From positions 3,410,001-3,474,000 of the forward strand of contig OY783203.1 of assembly GCA_963678705.1 (NCBI GenBank): a stretch of 64,000 nt of DNA, read 5' to 3'. The position numbers were made by a program, and so were the translations under genes. The notes beneath the pieces were generated by a model. The model searched no databases, was not told where the DNA came from, and saw only the letters and a program-made list of their open reading frames with translations. Shown piece by piece: positions 1 through 15,112 of this stretch. The DNA is from Panorpa germanica. Lineage: Eukaryota > Arthropoda > Insecta > Mecoptera > Panorpidae. Numbering within the stretch: the first letter of the stretch is position 1; each line of letters begins with the position of its first letter.

Positions 1-100
1 ACCTAGGTTATATGTGAAACGTGGTGAAACGATTCATACCGATATTAATAACGGCAACAGATATTAAACGAAATATTAAACAAAATCAAACATGCCAGTC

Positions 101-497
101 TACGAGGGTCGATCTGAGGGAAGTTGGTATTATCATTGTGTAGTGCCATCTGCTAAATGGCACCATACTAAATTTCAGACTGATTAGTAAGGTAGGTTTT
201 ATTTGGCAACCAGTTGTCAGTATCACACCTGTTTACTGTTTCTCGATAAAATAAGAAAAATGCAATATCGATCCGAAATTCGCTTTTGGATAGAAAAATA
301 AGCAAAAAAATTAAAGCTAAGTTGGATGCTGTCTATAGGGACCCTTTACCATCTATGACAACCGTGAGATATTAGTTCAATGAATTTAAACATGGTCCAG
401 GTTACAAAGGAAATCGCTGAGAAGATCCACGGCTATCTTCGGCTATCGAAAACTATCTTCATTTCTAGAACGGAGAACTTACTGATCGACCCTCGTA
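101..497 (+). mobile_element. mariner-like element, internally deleted (MITE-like)
   Basis: The two ends are inverted: TACGAGGGTCGATC at 101-114 and GATCGACCCTCGTA at 484-497, each ending in the TA dinucleotide expected of a Tc1/mariner target duplication. From about 260 to 400 the plus strand encodes the start of a mariner transposase (MQYRSEIRF, then KIKAKLDAVYRDP, then FNEFKHGP), interrupted by stops and a frame change. Only about 400 bp remains of an element usually near 1.3 kb, so the catalytic DDD part is gone and it cannot be autonomous. Confidence 0.8.
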
Positions 498-611
498 TTA
501 CAGGATAAACCATAACAAATTTAATCTTAAATATTTAATTTTTTGAATCATCTTACTAATATTATATCCATTAGAAATAGTAAATAATATATATATATTC
601 AGATTTCTTAC

Positions 612-850
612 TTCATCTCGCCAGCCCTTGAGAGTAATAAACGTCTTATCAGCTCGAAACTTCTGCAGGACTCGATCTAGATGCTCTGATCGTTCTCGAT
701 AATCTCTAAAAGCTGGGTTCAACTTAACGCAAGATCCCTGGACATGGAATACTTCCGGATGTTTCATTAGAGCCGTTAGCACATCCGGTCGCACTAATCC
801 GACCTGTTGATCCTCCACTAAAAATGGCCGACATTCTTCTTTGCAAAGGC
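612..850 (-). CDS. DUF4743 / Nudix hydrolase-like protein, internal exon only (partial)
   Basis: One exon of about 80 codons, read on the minus strand. It starts after an acceptor (TTGTTTCAG) and stops at a donor (GAA|GTAAGA). It contains CRPFLVEDQQVGLVRPDV, a proline-phenylalanine motif followed by a Gly-Leu-Ile/Val-Arg-Pro block, and ends with LKGWRDE. This pattern is the N-terminal DUF4743 domain found before the Nudix box in proteins of the yeast YJR142W / plant NUDT20-24 type, which hydrolyse modified thiamine or nucleoside diphosphates. The Nudix box (GX5EX7REUXEEXGU) should lie in later exons, that is, before position 1. The first exon was not identified upstream. A mariner remnant lies immediately downstream in the intron or flank. 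Identity of the domain is fairly sure; substrate is unknown. Confidence 0.65.
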
Positions 851-1084
851 CTGAAACAACCATGTGAGGTGATCATTAATATAATACTACCTACTAATTG
901 GATATGATAACTAGGTTAAATATCATTATTTAATAAAACATGTGCAGAACCAGATTCTAAGAGAATCTGCGGTTGAATGGATTTGTAATGTTACATCTAA
1001 TCTAAAATTAAACTTTAAAAAAATTATAACATTAAGACCAAAAACCAAAAGAAAACTAAAAAGAAATGATTTTTTTTCAAATGT

Positions 1085-1130
1085 GTGACGTCACAACAGG
1101 GTGTGATGTAATTTATGGATAACCCCTTAT
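1085..1130 (-). repeat. copy of a dispersed repeat with a TGACGTCA palindrome
   Basis: The segment holds TGACGTCA and then an imperfect inverted match to the end of a second copy at 49031-49056: read on the minus strand it gives TTATCCATAAATTACATCAC, against CCATTCATAAGTTACGTCAC at the other copy. Such 'cataa(a/g)ttacgtcaca' ends are common on invertebrate non-autonomous elements. Confidence 0.45.
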
Positions 1131-4100
1131 CTTATTATCGAAATTATTTATTATTATGCCAAAATGCGGTGTGTGTAATACACCCACCATATATTCTCCT
1201 GGGATTCCTATATTATTATCCGATGAATACGCTAATGTTACAAAACCTAGTGATATTATTAGATAAATAACAGAAACAACATTTTTTCACAATTACGAGT
1301 AAGTTAGTTACTATTTACCTTTGAAAATTATTCTTTTAATTTAAATCTAATCACAGTAAAAAATCAATATAAATTTTATAAAACTTTCTTTTCGCAAATA
1401 TTATTGCTGGTTTCACAGCTCATAAATCCAAAATTTTAACGATAGTCGTTAGGTTAACAATAATCTAGCCAGAGATTTTCAGCATAGTTAAGTTATCAAT
1501 AAATTTGAGAATCCAGCTACAGCACAATGGGATAATCGGAAGATTATCTATTATACTTAAAAAAAAAAAATTATATGGATCGCCCATATCCGAATCAATT
1601 GGGATCAACGGTAGTTCGGATTCGAGAAAATATGGGAAACTAGAGAATAGTATTTGTAACGGTTTTTTATAATTTTTGTCCGGATTGCCTGTAAAATTTG
1701 CGAAAACATATCGGAAAAAATATTCTTACAGGATTCAGAAGGCAACCTCCGTATTAACGCATATAAATGAATTTCAAACACAGCGTGATGATATTATGCA
1801 CATGGCGATAAGCCGACGCCAATAAAAATTAAACGAATTTGGCGTAGGTCAATTTATTTAGAAGTGCAGAATAGACTTACGTCCTTGATCTTTTTTTTTT
1901 TGCGTTTTGTCTTTGTACGTAATATGCGATGACACTGACCTATTATCTATTATAATAAATATTATTATTTATTTATTATAATATTTTTTTGGTTTTTTTT
2001 TTTTTTTTGATCATTTTGTGAGGGTTTATTTCTTCTTTATTGTAATAATTACGTAATAATAATTAGGCGGGTCAGGCAAAATATAAATGGTCGGTAAATA
2101 AACTTTAATAAAAATAAAACAAAAAAATTATAGAAAATAGACCATAGTCAACCCCTATTTAACTGGGTAATGCAAATTCTTTTCTTATTGATGCCTATAA
2201 TTCAATTAAAAATTAAATTTTAAAAATAAATAATCAATTTTTATTTTTTAAATTGTAAACATTTGTCCGATTTTAATGATGTTCAATACCGTAAACGAGT
2301 TAAATAAAAAATAAACTTTACATTTACTATTATACAAAATATTTTACCTGCTTTATCTTCAATTCAGTTTTAAGAATTAAATAATAATTGTGCTTATGTA
2401 ATACATGAATAAGGTGTACATTCGAGAATATTCATATGTTCAAAGTCGACTTTTATTATTTAATATTAATTTATATAATAAACTAAGAAAACTTATGTAA
2501 GTATATTTCAATAAAATCTTCATATAGTATTATGATAATATATTTCAAGAATACACAGTAGCCGAGAGTATTGATGCCTGACGAGATGTATGTTTCTGAA
2601 TTTGGTTATTGTTAAGCATTGTTAAATTGATTGATTATGTGTTTACATAATGGGAAAATCTGGGACACAATAGGAGACATTGTTTTTTAAAACTGGTAAC
2701 TAAAACTGTCTTTATTTTGTTAGCATGCTTACAATGCTGTTAGTTCTTTTCTTTGAAATGCAAAATAAGTCACCATATTATTTCAATATTATCCCCTAAG
2801 CGAACTCCTAACATAGGCTATACAACCATTTTAGATAAACTATTTGATATAAATCTTCACATCCGCTTTTACTTACTCCAATGCATATCAGGAATAATTG
2901 CGACTACATACTTTTACACTACAATAGAAAATTAGATTTTTGTCAAAATCATAAAACTAAAAATAAAAAGTGTTGTATTTTATCTGAAGTTCTGAACATT
3001 AACTAATATTTTTAATTAACTTCCTTTTACTAAATTAGAATTAATTTATTAATATTATCAGCTCATAATGTACCGTTTTTAGATTAATTTTATTGTTACT
3101 TATGTACAATCGAAGTTAACAAATAATATTTTAAAATTAAGTTTAAATGCATTTTTTGTTAAAAATTTTCTTTCAAATAAGCTTCCAAAGTATTGAAGTA
3201 AATGTAAAAAATTAGTAAATGTATTATAAATAATTCAATTTGAGAGATCATAGATGGAAGCACGCAACATAACTTATTTTAAGCATAACCCAGCGCATTC
3301 TCTCATGAATTCAACTATAATCTTTCTGACTGGTATTAATAAAATATTTATAAAAGCCTCTCAATGTTTATTGAAAGAAAAAAAAGCATAGATAGTTTTT
3401 CTTGAGGACGCTCCTCTTTTTTGTATTTTCAACGTTAAGTATGTTTTCTCAATTTTTCATGTGATAGTCGCATTTCTTACACCAAAGTGTCCGGAAGATG
3501 CAATCTAAATCATATCGATAGTAAAGTGATAACGACTATACAAATAAATCATTTTTACTGGTTACTAATTTCAGACATTGGAAAATGATAAAGCGTAAAC
3601 AAATATAAAAAATCTTTTCGATAAACTTGAAACCTGTTGAGGTAAAACATCCTCACACATTTTAAAAGTTTAGAAAGATAAGAAACATATTATTTTCCTC
3701 GTTTTGCACACCTAATGAAATCTCTAGAATGATTAAATTAAAATGAACAATCAATGTCAGATTACAGGTACCGACCGTATTAGTCATGTTATATTATGTA
3801 TGTGTGAGTATACAAAAATAAACATTTATAAGTTTATTTATATTTGATATTGATTTGTGATATGTACTCATATATACATGCAAATAAATATTTAAAATAT
3901 TTAACTTATTAATAATATAATACGTATAAACATATACACATGAATACAACAGCAAGCAACTACACACCGGATAATTGATTTATTTCAATACAATAATGAA
4001 TGAAAACAATATTGAGAAAAAACTAATTCTTTTCTTTTATAACTTCATTATAAAAAATGAACAAACTAAATGATTAAAAAAAGCTTGACAAACATCGGAA

Positions 4101-5137
4101 CCCTACAAACAAATAAAAAAATTTAAATATTGTACTGTAGATTTAATCGAACTTTTTTTGAACTTATTATTATTAAATAAAAGTATTAATATTATCTACA
4201 CAAGATGTACTGTTCCGGCTAAATATTTTCAGCTATTTAATATATAATGTCAACAAAGATTTATTATTGTGAACAATATTCCCTGTTGACATATGAAGGG
4301 TGTAAATATAATCGATACAACTGTCTGTGAAAACTATGCGACAACATAAATCACTTAAATTGTCAAACAAAAAAAATAACTACACAAAGAACTCTTAATA
4401 ATATTCTATATAATTGATTATTTAATACATACCAGTTAAATAAAAACAATTAAATTTTTGAGCTAACTTAAAGAGACGTGAAACACTTATTTCAGTTGAC
4501 GCCATCTTTTTCTAAACTAAATGAAGTTGTGTTAAAATGGTAGTATCCACAATGCAAGGTGGACCACTACTAAATTAAATATTTACATTTGAATATAAAA
4601 CACTGACAAAGTCAAGTTAAATTAATAAAAAGTTAAATAATAGGAAACTAAACATAAGACCTTCATAACATTTATACTACAAAACTGTAAATATTTTCAT
4701 TCTTCTTACTTAGAATTTAAATCAATTATTTTACATGAATGTATATTATATTAGTCACAAATATAAATTAATGTTGGTAATGTCAATCTCTTCCAATGCC
4801 GCTAATATTAGATTTAACGGATTCGTAATCTAGAAAATAGTTATGAATTGTTTTATTCAGTTTTATTTATCGGGAACGAACGGATCTATGTCGTAGCTGA
4901 TCTTTAACTAATTAATACTCATTAGAATTAATATAGAAATAGAATATTAGTTATATATAAAAAAGTAACGATGGTTTATCCCACTAAACACTGTATTTAA
5001 TATTTATCTAACATACTTGTTTTACCACATAATATTTCCTGACGTCAACTATTAAATAGAATATAATAAATAATCTTTTATATTTATCGTTGTATATCAC
5101 GATTTAACTTAATGGGTTTTGCATCTATTCTTTCCAG

Positions 5138-5322
5138 TAAACATTTTGGAGTCACTTTGCCATCATATTGAAGATGCATATGATTTTTTTGTCATGAAAG
5201 AGTTCATTTACAGTTCAGTTTCTCACAGACGTTCATATGAAATGTATATTTTATCGGCTACAAAAGGCGAAACCACTCCACCTGTCGGAATACAAATGAA
5301 GATTGAAGATTGTGAACTATAA
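5138..5322 (+). CDS. possible orphan terminal exon, unknown product
   Basis: An open stretch follows a good acceptor (ATTCTTTCCAG at 5127-5137) and runs about 60 codons to a TAA at 5320-5322, with blocks such as LESLCHHIEDAYDFFVMKEF and GETTPPVGIQMKIEDCEL. Base composition is less AT-rich than the surroundings, as for a coding exon, but no partner exons were found and I do not recognise the protein. The first 19 bases around the junction, starting CCAGTAAACATTTTGG, recur at 24554 inside an intron, which suggests part of it derives from a repeat. Could be the end of an undetected gene, a decayed pseudogene or chance. Confidence 0.2.
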
Positions 5323-6584
5323 TTGAATTGCAATAGTGATAGAAACATCACAAAACAGGACAATAATAATAATAATTAACAAATAACAATAAATTGTTAC
5401 TGGGTTGGAACCCCTTTTAATGGAGGCACCATACCAATCCACTATAAATATTCATACTTTTAAAGTGTAATCTTCATAAAATATTCAGTTCAATTGTTCA
5501 GTTTATCCATAGGAAAACACGAAACTGTATAATGGCAGAACTACTGGTTAAATATTATATTATATTACTAAAGTATTTTCACGTATTAGTGATAACAACA
5601 TCTTCATTTTATATTTACTTAATAAAATAATGTGACAAATGGAGAATAAATACATACATATTTTACTGACTGTATGTAAAAATATTACATACATTTTAAA
5701 TAAATTTTGTGATAAAATTACAATTATGTTTCATGTGAACTCTATATACACGGGCTGGATTACAAAAATTTAAATTTGAACTGTAAATGATGTTAATATT
5801 TTATAATTTTAAATTTAAATATATTATGTTTTGCCGCGGTTAGTTTATAATGTGCGAAATGAACACATATGAGATATGTTCAAATTAGGTTCATTCTTTT
5901 GAATTAATGTTAAAAATAATAATTCTAAGTATATTAATAATAAAAGGTACACGTTTTTAAATATAAGAATCGTTTTATTAATATACATTCATAAAAAAAT
6001 TGGGGCTTTGCAGCCAATTGAAAACATTACTACGAAACATTTCAAAGAGAACCCGTTATATAATGAAACTTGAATGCAGTACGGTAAATGTATAAGTGAT
6101 TTCGAAAATTGGCCCCAGATGTCATCATATTCATTTCATTCAATTTCATTTATAAATATATGTCACAAAATGTCATTTATGATATATACATTTTTTGCAA
6201 ACTTTTCTAAATTATTCACCAAATCCTATAAAAATCTTCTCTGGATGAATTTATTTATTTATATTACTCACGTGGCTTCATGAAATTTCGGGGTCATTAC
6301 ACGATGTTATTACACGGTTGTTCTTTTAGGAGGACAACACACCAGTGACGTGTCGGTGTCAGTGGCATGCTGGATCGAAAATTGAATCAGAATAAGTGTT
6401 CAATCAACGAGTAGTTCTACTATTGCCGTTACGTTTCCTATTCCACTGGTAGTAGGTGGTGATTTTCACCTAGCTCAATTTATTTTTGACTGTGGCTTAT
6501 AGATGTTGGTTGTGATTGAAGAATAAGTTAACTTATTTTTATTATTACATATTTATTTAGGTAGTGTTCTAATAATATATAAAT

Positions 6585-9309
<2,725 letters not shown>

Positions 9310-9525
9310 AATAACTATGAAATATATTTATATATGGAGTTTAATGGGCTATATAATTTTTGTATAAAATATAATTGATGTTATAATTTTTTATACAAAT
9401 ACAATAATTGTTAGTTTATAATTAATATTTATAATAATTCATTATATTTGACAATCGTTCAGATCATTTTCAAAAGCATTTTGTACAATTTTTATATAAT
9501 TTGAAAATACATTACAATATGTGAT

Positions 9526-9531
9526 AATAAA
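9526..9531 (+). terminator. poly(A) signal AATAAA for Sec61alpha
   Basis: First AATAAA after the Sec61alpha stop, 217 bases downstream, in a very AT-rich 3' region. Confidence 0.5.
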
Positions 9532-11453
9532 ATATGACAAGTTATTTTTGTATTGAAATTAGTTTCATATATTATTATCAACTGTGACGCTAGAGCCTTG
9601 TAGGGTCCAGATCTTCTCTTAGAGAATAGACCCTCCTCTATTCCTCCAAGTTGAGGAGTACAAGTGTCAACGGATACGATTATTTACTTTTCCCGTTGTA
9701 ATCGAATATCGACTAAAAGTCTAAACTTTTATCTACTACTTAGAACTCGCTGTTTCATCTATATAATTGTCGACGTCCTTTTATGAAGCAATTTTACATC
9801 AAATGCAGTAGCTATGGACTAAATTATGTTCTGATAGAAAATTCATAGCCAATTTCCTGTTGGTAATAAAAATAATTGTAAGAATACTACCTCCAGAGCC
9901 GTCACCAGAATATTCATGTAAATAAGCTCTAAGTTTATAACATTTTAATTTATATAACAAATATTACTTGTCTTACTCATGACAGATGATCATTAACTTT
10001 ATATTTTTGGACAATTTTTTCTCAATAAGAAAAGTTGGGTCAGGTCAGTTAACTCCATCCTTCATTAAAGATATATGCAAGGTTTCCACTCGGTTGTATT
10101 TAGCTGCTACAGCAGTTAATAGCAATGCGCATGCTCTACATAGATTTATTAATCATGAGTAGATTAATTTTATCTTCCAGTAAACAATGTAGTAAATTAG
10201 TCATATTTATAAAAATTAGATAGTGATAACGAATGTCAAATGTATTCCTTTTTGAATGATGCATTTTGTATTTTTTATAAATATTGTTTCTGTGTAGTAT
10301 GATTAAATTTAGTTATTTAATAAAAAATATATTAGAAATTAGTTTCTTGAATTTTAATTTGAACTATTTTTAGTTTATATGAGAAACATGTTCAATTATC
10401 TCATTATCAGACCATGAAGTGTACAATCATTTCTAAATTAACTTGGGAATAACGGAGTAATAAAAGATAAAAGAAAGTAGGTTATTAATAATAACTTTTT
10501 AAAAAGAAAGGACACGAGACTTTATTTAGAAAAAGTCGACATGATTAAATTAATTTTTACACCTTTTTTAAACAAAATTAGGTTCTACAAACGTTAAATT
10601 TATGTCAATAAGGAAATAAACAACTTTTTAATTAAAAAAATATTTAATTTTTATATGAAAATAATAATTAAACATTGGCCATTCATTCCCCCAACAGCTA
10701 AAATTTTCAGATAAATATATAAATAATTTCAAATAATAATAATTTAAAAATATTCACAATTAAATTTATAAAATATATTTTATCAATATGTATAAATAAT
10801 CTTAGAAAACCTTTATTGCAGATTTGTATAGTTACATATTCTTTACTGAAATCGAGTTTGTTCTAATTTTAAAATTTTCTTAAAGCGCTAATTTAATAAG
10901 CAGCTCTGTCGTAAAAGTAAGGAGAGAGTAATACTTTTTCTATGGAGTCAATTTCCTACTTAATTTCGTGGCTGTAAGAGACTTAATTAAGTTTAAAATG
11001 CTAAGCAAAAAACCGTAATTATTATAGAAATATAACAAGTATTTTCTATAGGTTACTTGAAAAGGAAAGATATTTCCAGAGTCTGCTTACATACAAAACT
11101 TAACAACTCAACTTTCTCTATTAGAAATCAGAAACTTTAAAAAAGAAAAAAATCAAAACCTACCAAAAACGTAAATCTTTTCATGCAATCATGTATTGCT
11201 TTCCAAATAGGATGCTTAAATAACCCTAATTTTGAATTAATGCTTTAAACTAATCATTTCTTTGATATATTTACATAACAAATGTCTTCTACATCCTTTG
11301 AATACATAAATGACTCGGTAATAAAAATATTTAATTATTATTGAATAGAATACTAACAAAGTAATAAATTAATCTTTAAATATGTAATCTAATGACATAA
11401 TAAAAGAGGTATAAAGTTCAGCAAAGTATACTGTTAATTTCTGCTAATTCTAT
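9532..11453. other. intergenic, 1.9 kb between convergent genes
   Basis: Lies between the 3' ends of Sec61alpha and TMEM115 and must hold the TMEM115 3' UTR at its right end. About 9590-9800 is less AT-rich than the rest but has no open frame or recognisable repeat. Nothing else seen. Confidence 0.5.
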
Positions 11454-12771
11454 TTACAATAAATTTTGTTTATCTACACTGATGATGGTATGAGCAGATT
11501 CCTGTTCAATGAGATCTCGACTAGTCAGTAAATCGACATCCGAAGAAATAGGTACGGAAACTGTTGTCGAACTAGAACTCATATTATTTGTAGTAGGTTG
11601 AGGTTTAAATTCGACGTTATGTCTCATACTTCTGGTATTTGGATTCGTCTGTTTATTTACTGTCGATAGTGGCAAAGTTTTCGGTAAAAATATTCGATTT
11701 GAATCAGATTTTGATAGTCTTTCATTTAAAGCTTTCAGAGCGATTTGTCTATAAAAAAACAAATGATGAAAATTAAAAAGTATAAGATTTTCGTTCATCA
11801 TATATATTGATATTTACCTCCTGCGCTCCATGTCTTGCGGATCTACTCCTGGTAGAGAAATATTTATTCCAGATGTAGTTTGTGGAATACCAGATTGAAC
11901 TCTTGGTTTACAAAGTCCAATTTTAATAAAAATTTTAAATATAGAAGTTGCAACGAGAGAGATAGGAGGTTGCAAAACATTAGGGAAAAAGCTGTAACAA
12001 CATGTAAATAGAATTATAACAATGGTGTATAAAAAAATTAAATAATTAACCGCTAAATAATAACCTTGCAAAACAAAAGCTATCAGCTGCATCCCCTCTG
12101 GAACCATTTGAATGTCTTTGAAAAAATCGTAGATATATCCAACTTACAAGCAATCCCGAACAAAACATAGCTGGGTAAGTTCCATCGAGTAATCCTATTA
12201 CCCAGAGTATTAATGAGAGTACTAATACACTAAGCGGAATATTTCGGTTTGTTATTTTTCCAAGTGGAGTATGAGCCAATAGGTGTTCTGGCATTATTTG
12301 TTTAACAGCCACACTAACAGCAGCTATGTATCCAGCTAGTCCATGTATGTGAACGATAAACAATAAATCTGTATTTGCTGTGCACATATACAAAAACAAA
12401 TAATAGAAAGAGGTTAAAATAGCAACCCCAATATTTGTGATTGCAAAAAACGTCATCATTTCCATTTGGCCCCATAGTGGCTCTATCAATTTTCCACATA
12501 ATCCCACAGTTATTATATCAACTAAAACTTCCCAAAAATGCAATTCTAGAAAACAAAATGTAAATGTAGTCCAAACCCAAAATGATGGTGGCAGAACATA
12601 TCCCGGTGTAACACTTAAAACTTTAACAGCTTCTTCTGAGAACGATAATAAATAACCGAAAAGAACAACAATACAAATAAATTTTACAGATGCAGAAGTA
12701 TTTCCTAATAAAGCGGAAAACTGTTGACGTAAATATGGCAAGTTACGACTGAAAGCTCGTATTGACGCCAT
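11454..12771 (-). CDS. Tmem115: TMEM115-like Golgi membrane protein (DUF1751, rhomboid-like fold)
   Basis: Three exons in transcript order, 12771-12065, 11991-11818 and 11748-11454, join into 391 codons plus stop. The long first exon carries the membrane part: hydrophobic segments near residues 28-46, 62-80, 95-125 and 175-205, with the blocks LWGQMEMMTFF, IHGLAGYIAA and RFFQRHSNGSRGD typical of TMEM115. The second exon supplies FFPNVLQPPIS and ISLPGVDPQDMERRR, and the third QIALKALNERL followed by a Ser/Thr-rich cytosolic tail of about 75 residues, variable in the family. Human TMEM115 (351 residues) is a Golgi protein that interacts with the COG complex and affects retrograde transport. It lacks the rhomboid catalytic Ser/His pair as far as I can see. 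ATG at 12771 is the first in frame and gives the conserved start. It is divergent from the deoxynucleoside kinase gene. Confidence 0.93.
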
Positions 12772-13885
12772 ATTTATTTACACTCAGCTCTTTTACATTG
12801 TGCAGAATAATTCGTAAATACTATTACGTATGCAATTTGCAAATAGTTCAATGAGTTTAGGATAATTCATTGACAAATTTAACACTTTATATTGGATAAT
12901 CAACAATAACCAAATATGTACTCCAAATTACAGCTATTAAATGCAAATTACTTTGAGTGTCAAATTGTGTTAAAAAGATAAATATCAAATAGTTAAAACT
13001 ACAAATTGCAAGCTTCACGCTGTATACCATGATGCTTTATTTTTCGTAGTTTGTCAATACTGCGATTCTTGACAAATACAAAAATATATTTAAACACTTT
13101 GAAATGAAATTATATTAGTACTGTACGAATCAGTACGAATATCCGTTCATAGTATCAAAATATAAGTTTTAAATATGCTATTTCTAATTAACAATCATTT
13201 TAATTTCCATGTATCTTCTTATAATTATTTTTTTAATTTAGTTTATTTAACGTAAACCTATTTCCAATGCTGAGCCTATCATTCATAATCACTGACTATC
13301 TCCTAATATGTTGGCAGTTTTTGTGGTGTCGTATATATATGAACTAACCGCTGCCTAATGTTTATGAATATGTATTATAATCAATTTAGCTTAATAACAA
13401 ACCTAGGAAATATTTTTATTTCTTTTTATTTGTCTTATTTTAGTTTTACAACTTTTTTGAAGCCTTAAAACCGTTAAGAAGGTCTTTTCAACGAGTTTTA
13501 TGTTTATGTTATTAAGTAAAGGCATAAAATAGGTTTGTTAAATAAAATTGTTTACGTCATATCAATTGTCAACGCTTGAACGAGAAAGTTTAATTGCATT
13601 TACCAGGTTTTCAAAAAATGTTTTGTTTCACAAAGATTCGTTCTTTCTTTCGATTTTCCGTCTGGCAACCCTAATAACATAATAATAATGTCAAATAAAA
13701 CCGCGATAAAAATGTGATCGCCATACTTAGAAGTGCTTGGAAGTGCTTAGAAGGTTAGTTTACAAAGTTGGATATTACTATTTTATAATTAATAATTGTT
13801 ATCAGTAAGCATATTTAGTTAATGTGTTATTTTGATATTTTAATTATACGAAATAGTCGAAACTATTTTTTAATAACAAATTGTA
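12772..13885. promoter_or_regulatory. shared intergenic region of TMEM115 and deoxynucleoside kinase
   Basis: The two genes start in opposite directions 1.1 kb apart, so both promoters should lie here. Close to the kinase start are TCTGGCAACCCTAA at 13661-13674 and a tandem duplication GAAGTGCTTGGAAGTGCTTAG near 13730-13750. No TATA box can be told apart from the AT-rich background. Confidence 0.4.
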
Positions 13886-14952
13886 ATGACATGTAATAAT
13901 ATACTAAGATTTAGTAGGAAATATAACAAAAGGTTAGCAAATATTTGTGTTGATCTAGCAGTTAAACTTCGACGTGAAATGATGGTTGAAAATTTAATTA
14001 CCCCGACTCAAAGACCATTTCGAGTTTCTGTAGAGGGAAATATTGGTTCAGGGAAATCTACACTGATAAATTATTTCAGACAGTATCCAGATATTGATGT
14101 TTATCCAGTAAGTAAATTTCTTGTTATAACTTTAGATATAAACATAATTATTATAACTGAATCTTTGTAATAGGAACCTATATCATGCTGGCGAAATGTT
14201 AGAGGACATAATTTGTTGGAAATGTTATACACAGACTTAAAAAAATGGAGTTACTCTTTTCAACATTATGTACAATTATCAAGATTGCAGATACAAACTA
14301 GTCAACCGACATCACCTAACGTTAGAGTGCAAATGTTTGAACGATCTGTACAGAACAATCGTTTTTGTTTTGCAGAAAATTCATATAAAAATGGATTACT
14401 AACAGAAGCTGAATTTATTATATTATGTAAATGGTACGATTGGATTGAAACAAACAAAGACATTCAGCTGGATTTAATAGGTTTGCTACTAATGTATTTA
14501 CTAATAAATAATATCAAAGTAAATCGAAATAAAATTATAAATATACTAATATAAAAATATCTGTATGTGCAGTATATTTAAGAAGTACTCCAGAAGTTGT
14601 ACACCAAAGGATGTTAGAGCGAGCTCGTTCTGAAGAGTCATCTGTTCCTTTACAATATTTGAAACAGGTAAAAATTATTACAGTAATAAATTATCACTGT
14701 CCTTTCTATTAATAAAAACGTATTTTGTAAAATTATTGATTCCAATAAAGCAATGAAGGAGTTTTTTTTTACATTTTTTAAAATGATTATTTTATTGTAC
14801 AGGTTCACTCTAGCTATGAGGATTGGCTTATGAACAGACCGGCTAGCGAACTTCCGGCACCAGTGCTGGTCATTGATGTAGATCAAGATCTGGACACAGT
14901 TGCTCAAAGCTATGAAGATAACGTTAGAAAAATATTGGGACAATCAGCATAG
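13886..14952 (+). CDS. dnk: Deoxynucleoside kinase (dNK/TK2 family)
   Basis: Four exons, 13886-14107, 14174-14480, 14573-14667 and 14803-14952, give 257 codons plus TAG. The enzyme phosphorylates deoxynucleosides with ATP in the nucleotide salvage pathway; insects use one broad-specificity dNK where vertebrates have TK2, dGK and dCK. Hallmarks are the P-loop GNIGSGKST at residues 51-59, EPISCWRNVRG (substrate side, equivalent to EPVxxW), the MFERSV motif (Glu-Arg-Ser), and the Arg-rich lid ERARSEESSVPLQYL. It ends shortly after the core, without the long tail of fly dNK. The N-terminal ~33 residues are Arg/Lys-rich with a single acidic residue and resemble a mitochondrial presequence, while the Met pair at 32-33 would start a cytosolic form. 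The FBXL20-like gene lies downstream in convergent orientation. Confidence 0.95.
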
Positions 14953-15024
14953 CTTAGACATCAGCATATTAGTTTTTATACATTTTGATATTTTTTATGT
15001 TATATATTATTATTTTGTGTTATT

Positions 15025-15030
15025 AATAAA
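15025..15030 (+). terminator. poly(A) signal AATAAA for deoxynucleoside kinase
   Basis: AATAAA lies 73 bases after the stop codon; a second AATAAA follows within about 60 bases. Confidence 0.55.
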
Positions 15031-15112
15031 TATACTTTTATATAAAAAGATGTATTAGTATTTGTGTTCTGTGTTGTAACGCAAATAAATTATTGGGATT
15101 CTTATAATAATA

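Larger units (their letters stand above)
864..6584. other. 5.7 kb without a confident gene
   Basis: Very AT-rich DNA. The missing 5' exons of the Nudix-like gene could lie at the left end. A TGACGTCA-containing repeat end lies at about 1085-1130 and a possible orphan exon at 5138-5322. The right end, about 6300-6584, is presumably promoter and 5' UTR of the Sec61alpha gene. Nothing else is supported. Confidence 0.5.

Noticed and set aside
2753-2935. 60-codon frame in the left intergenic region
   Set aside because: No acceptor or donor in the right phase and no similarity recognised.
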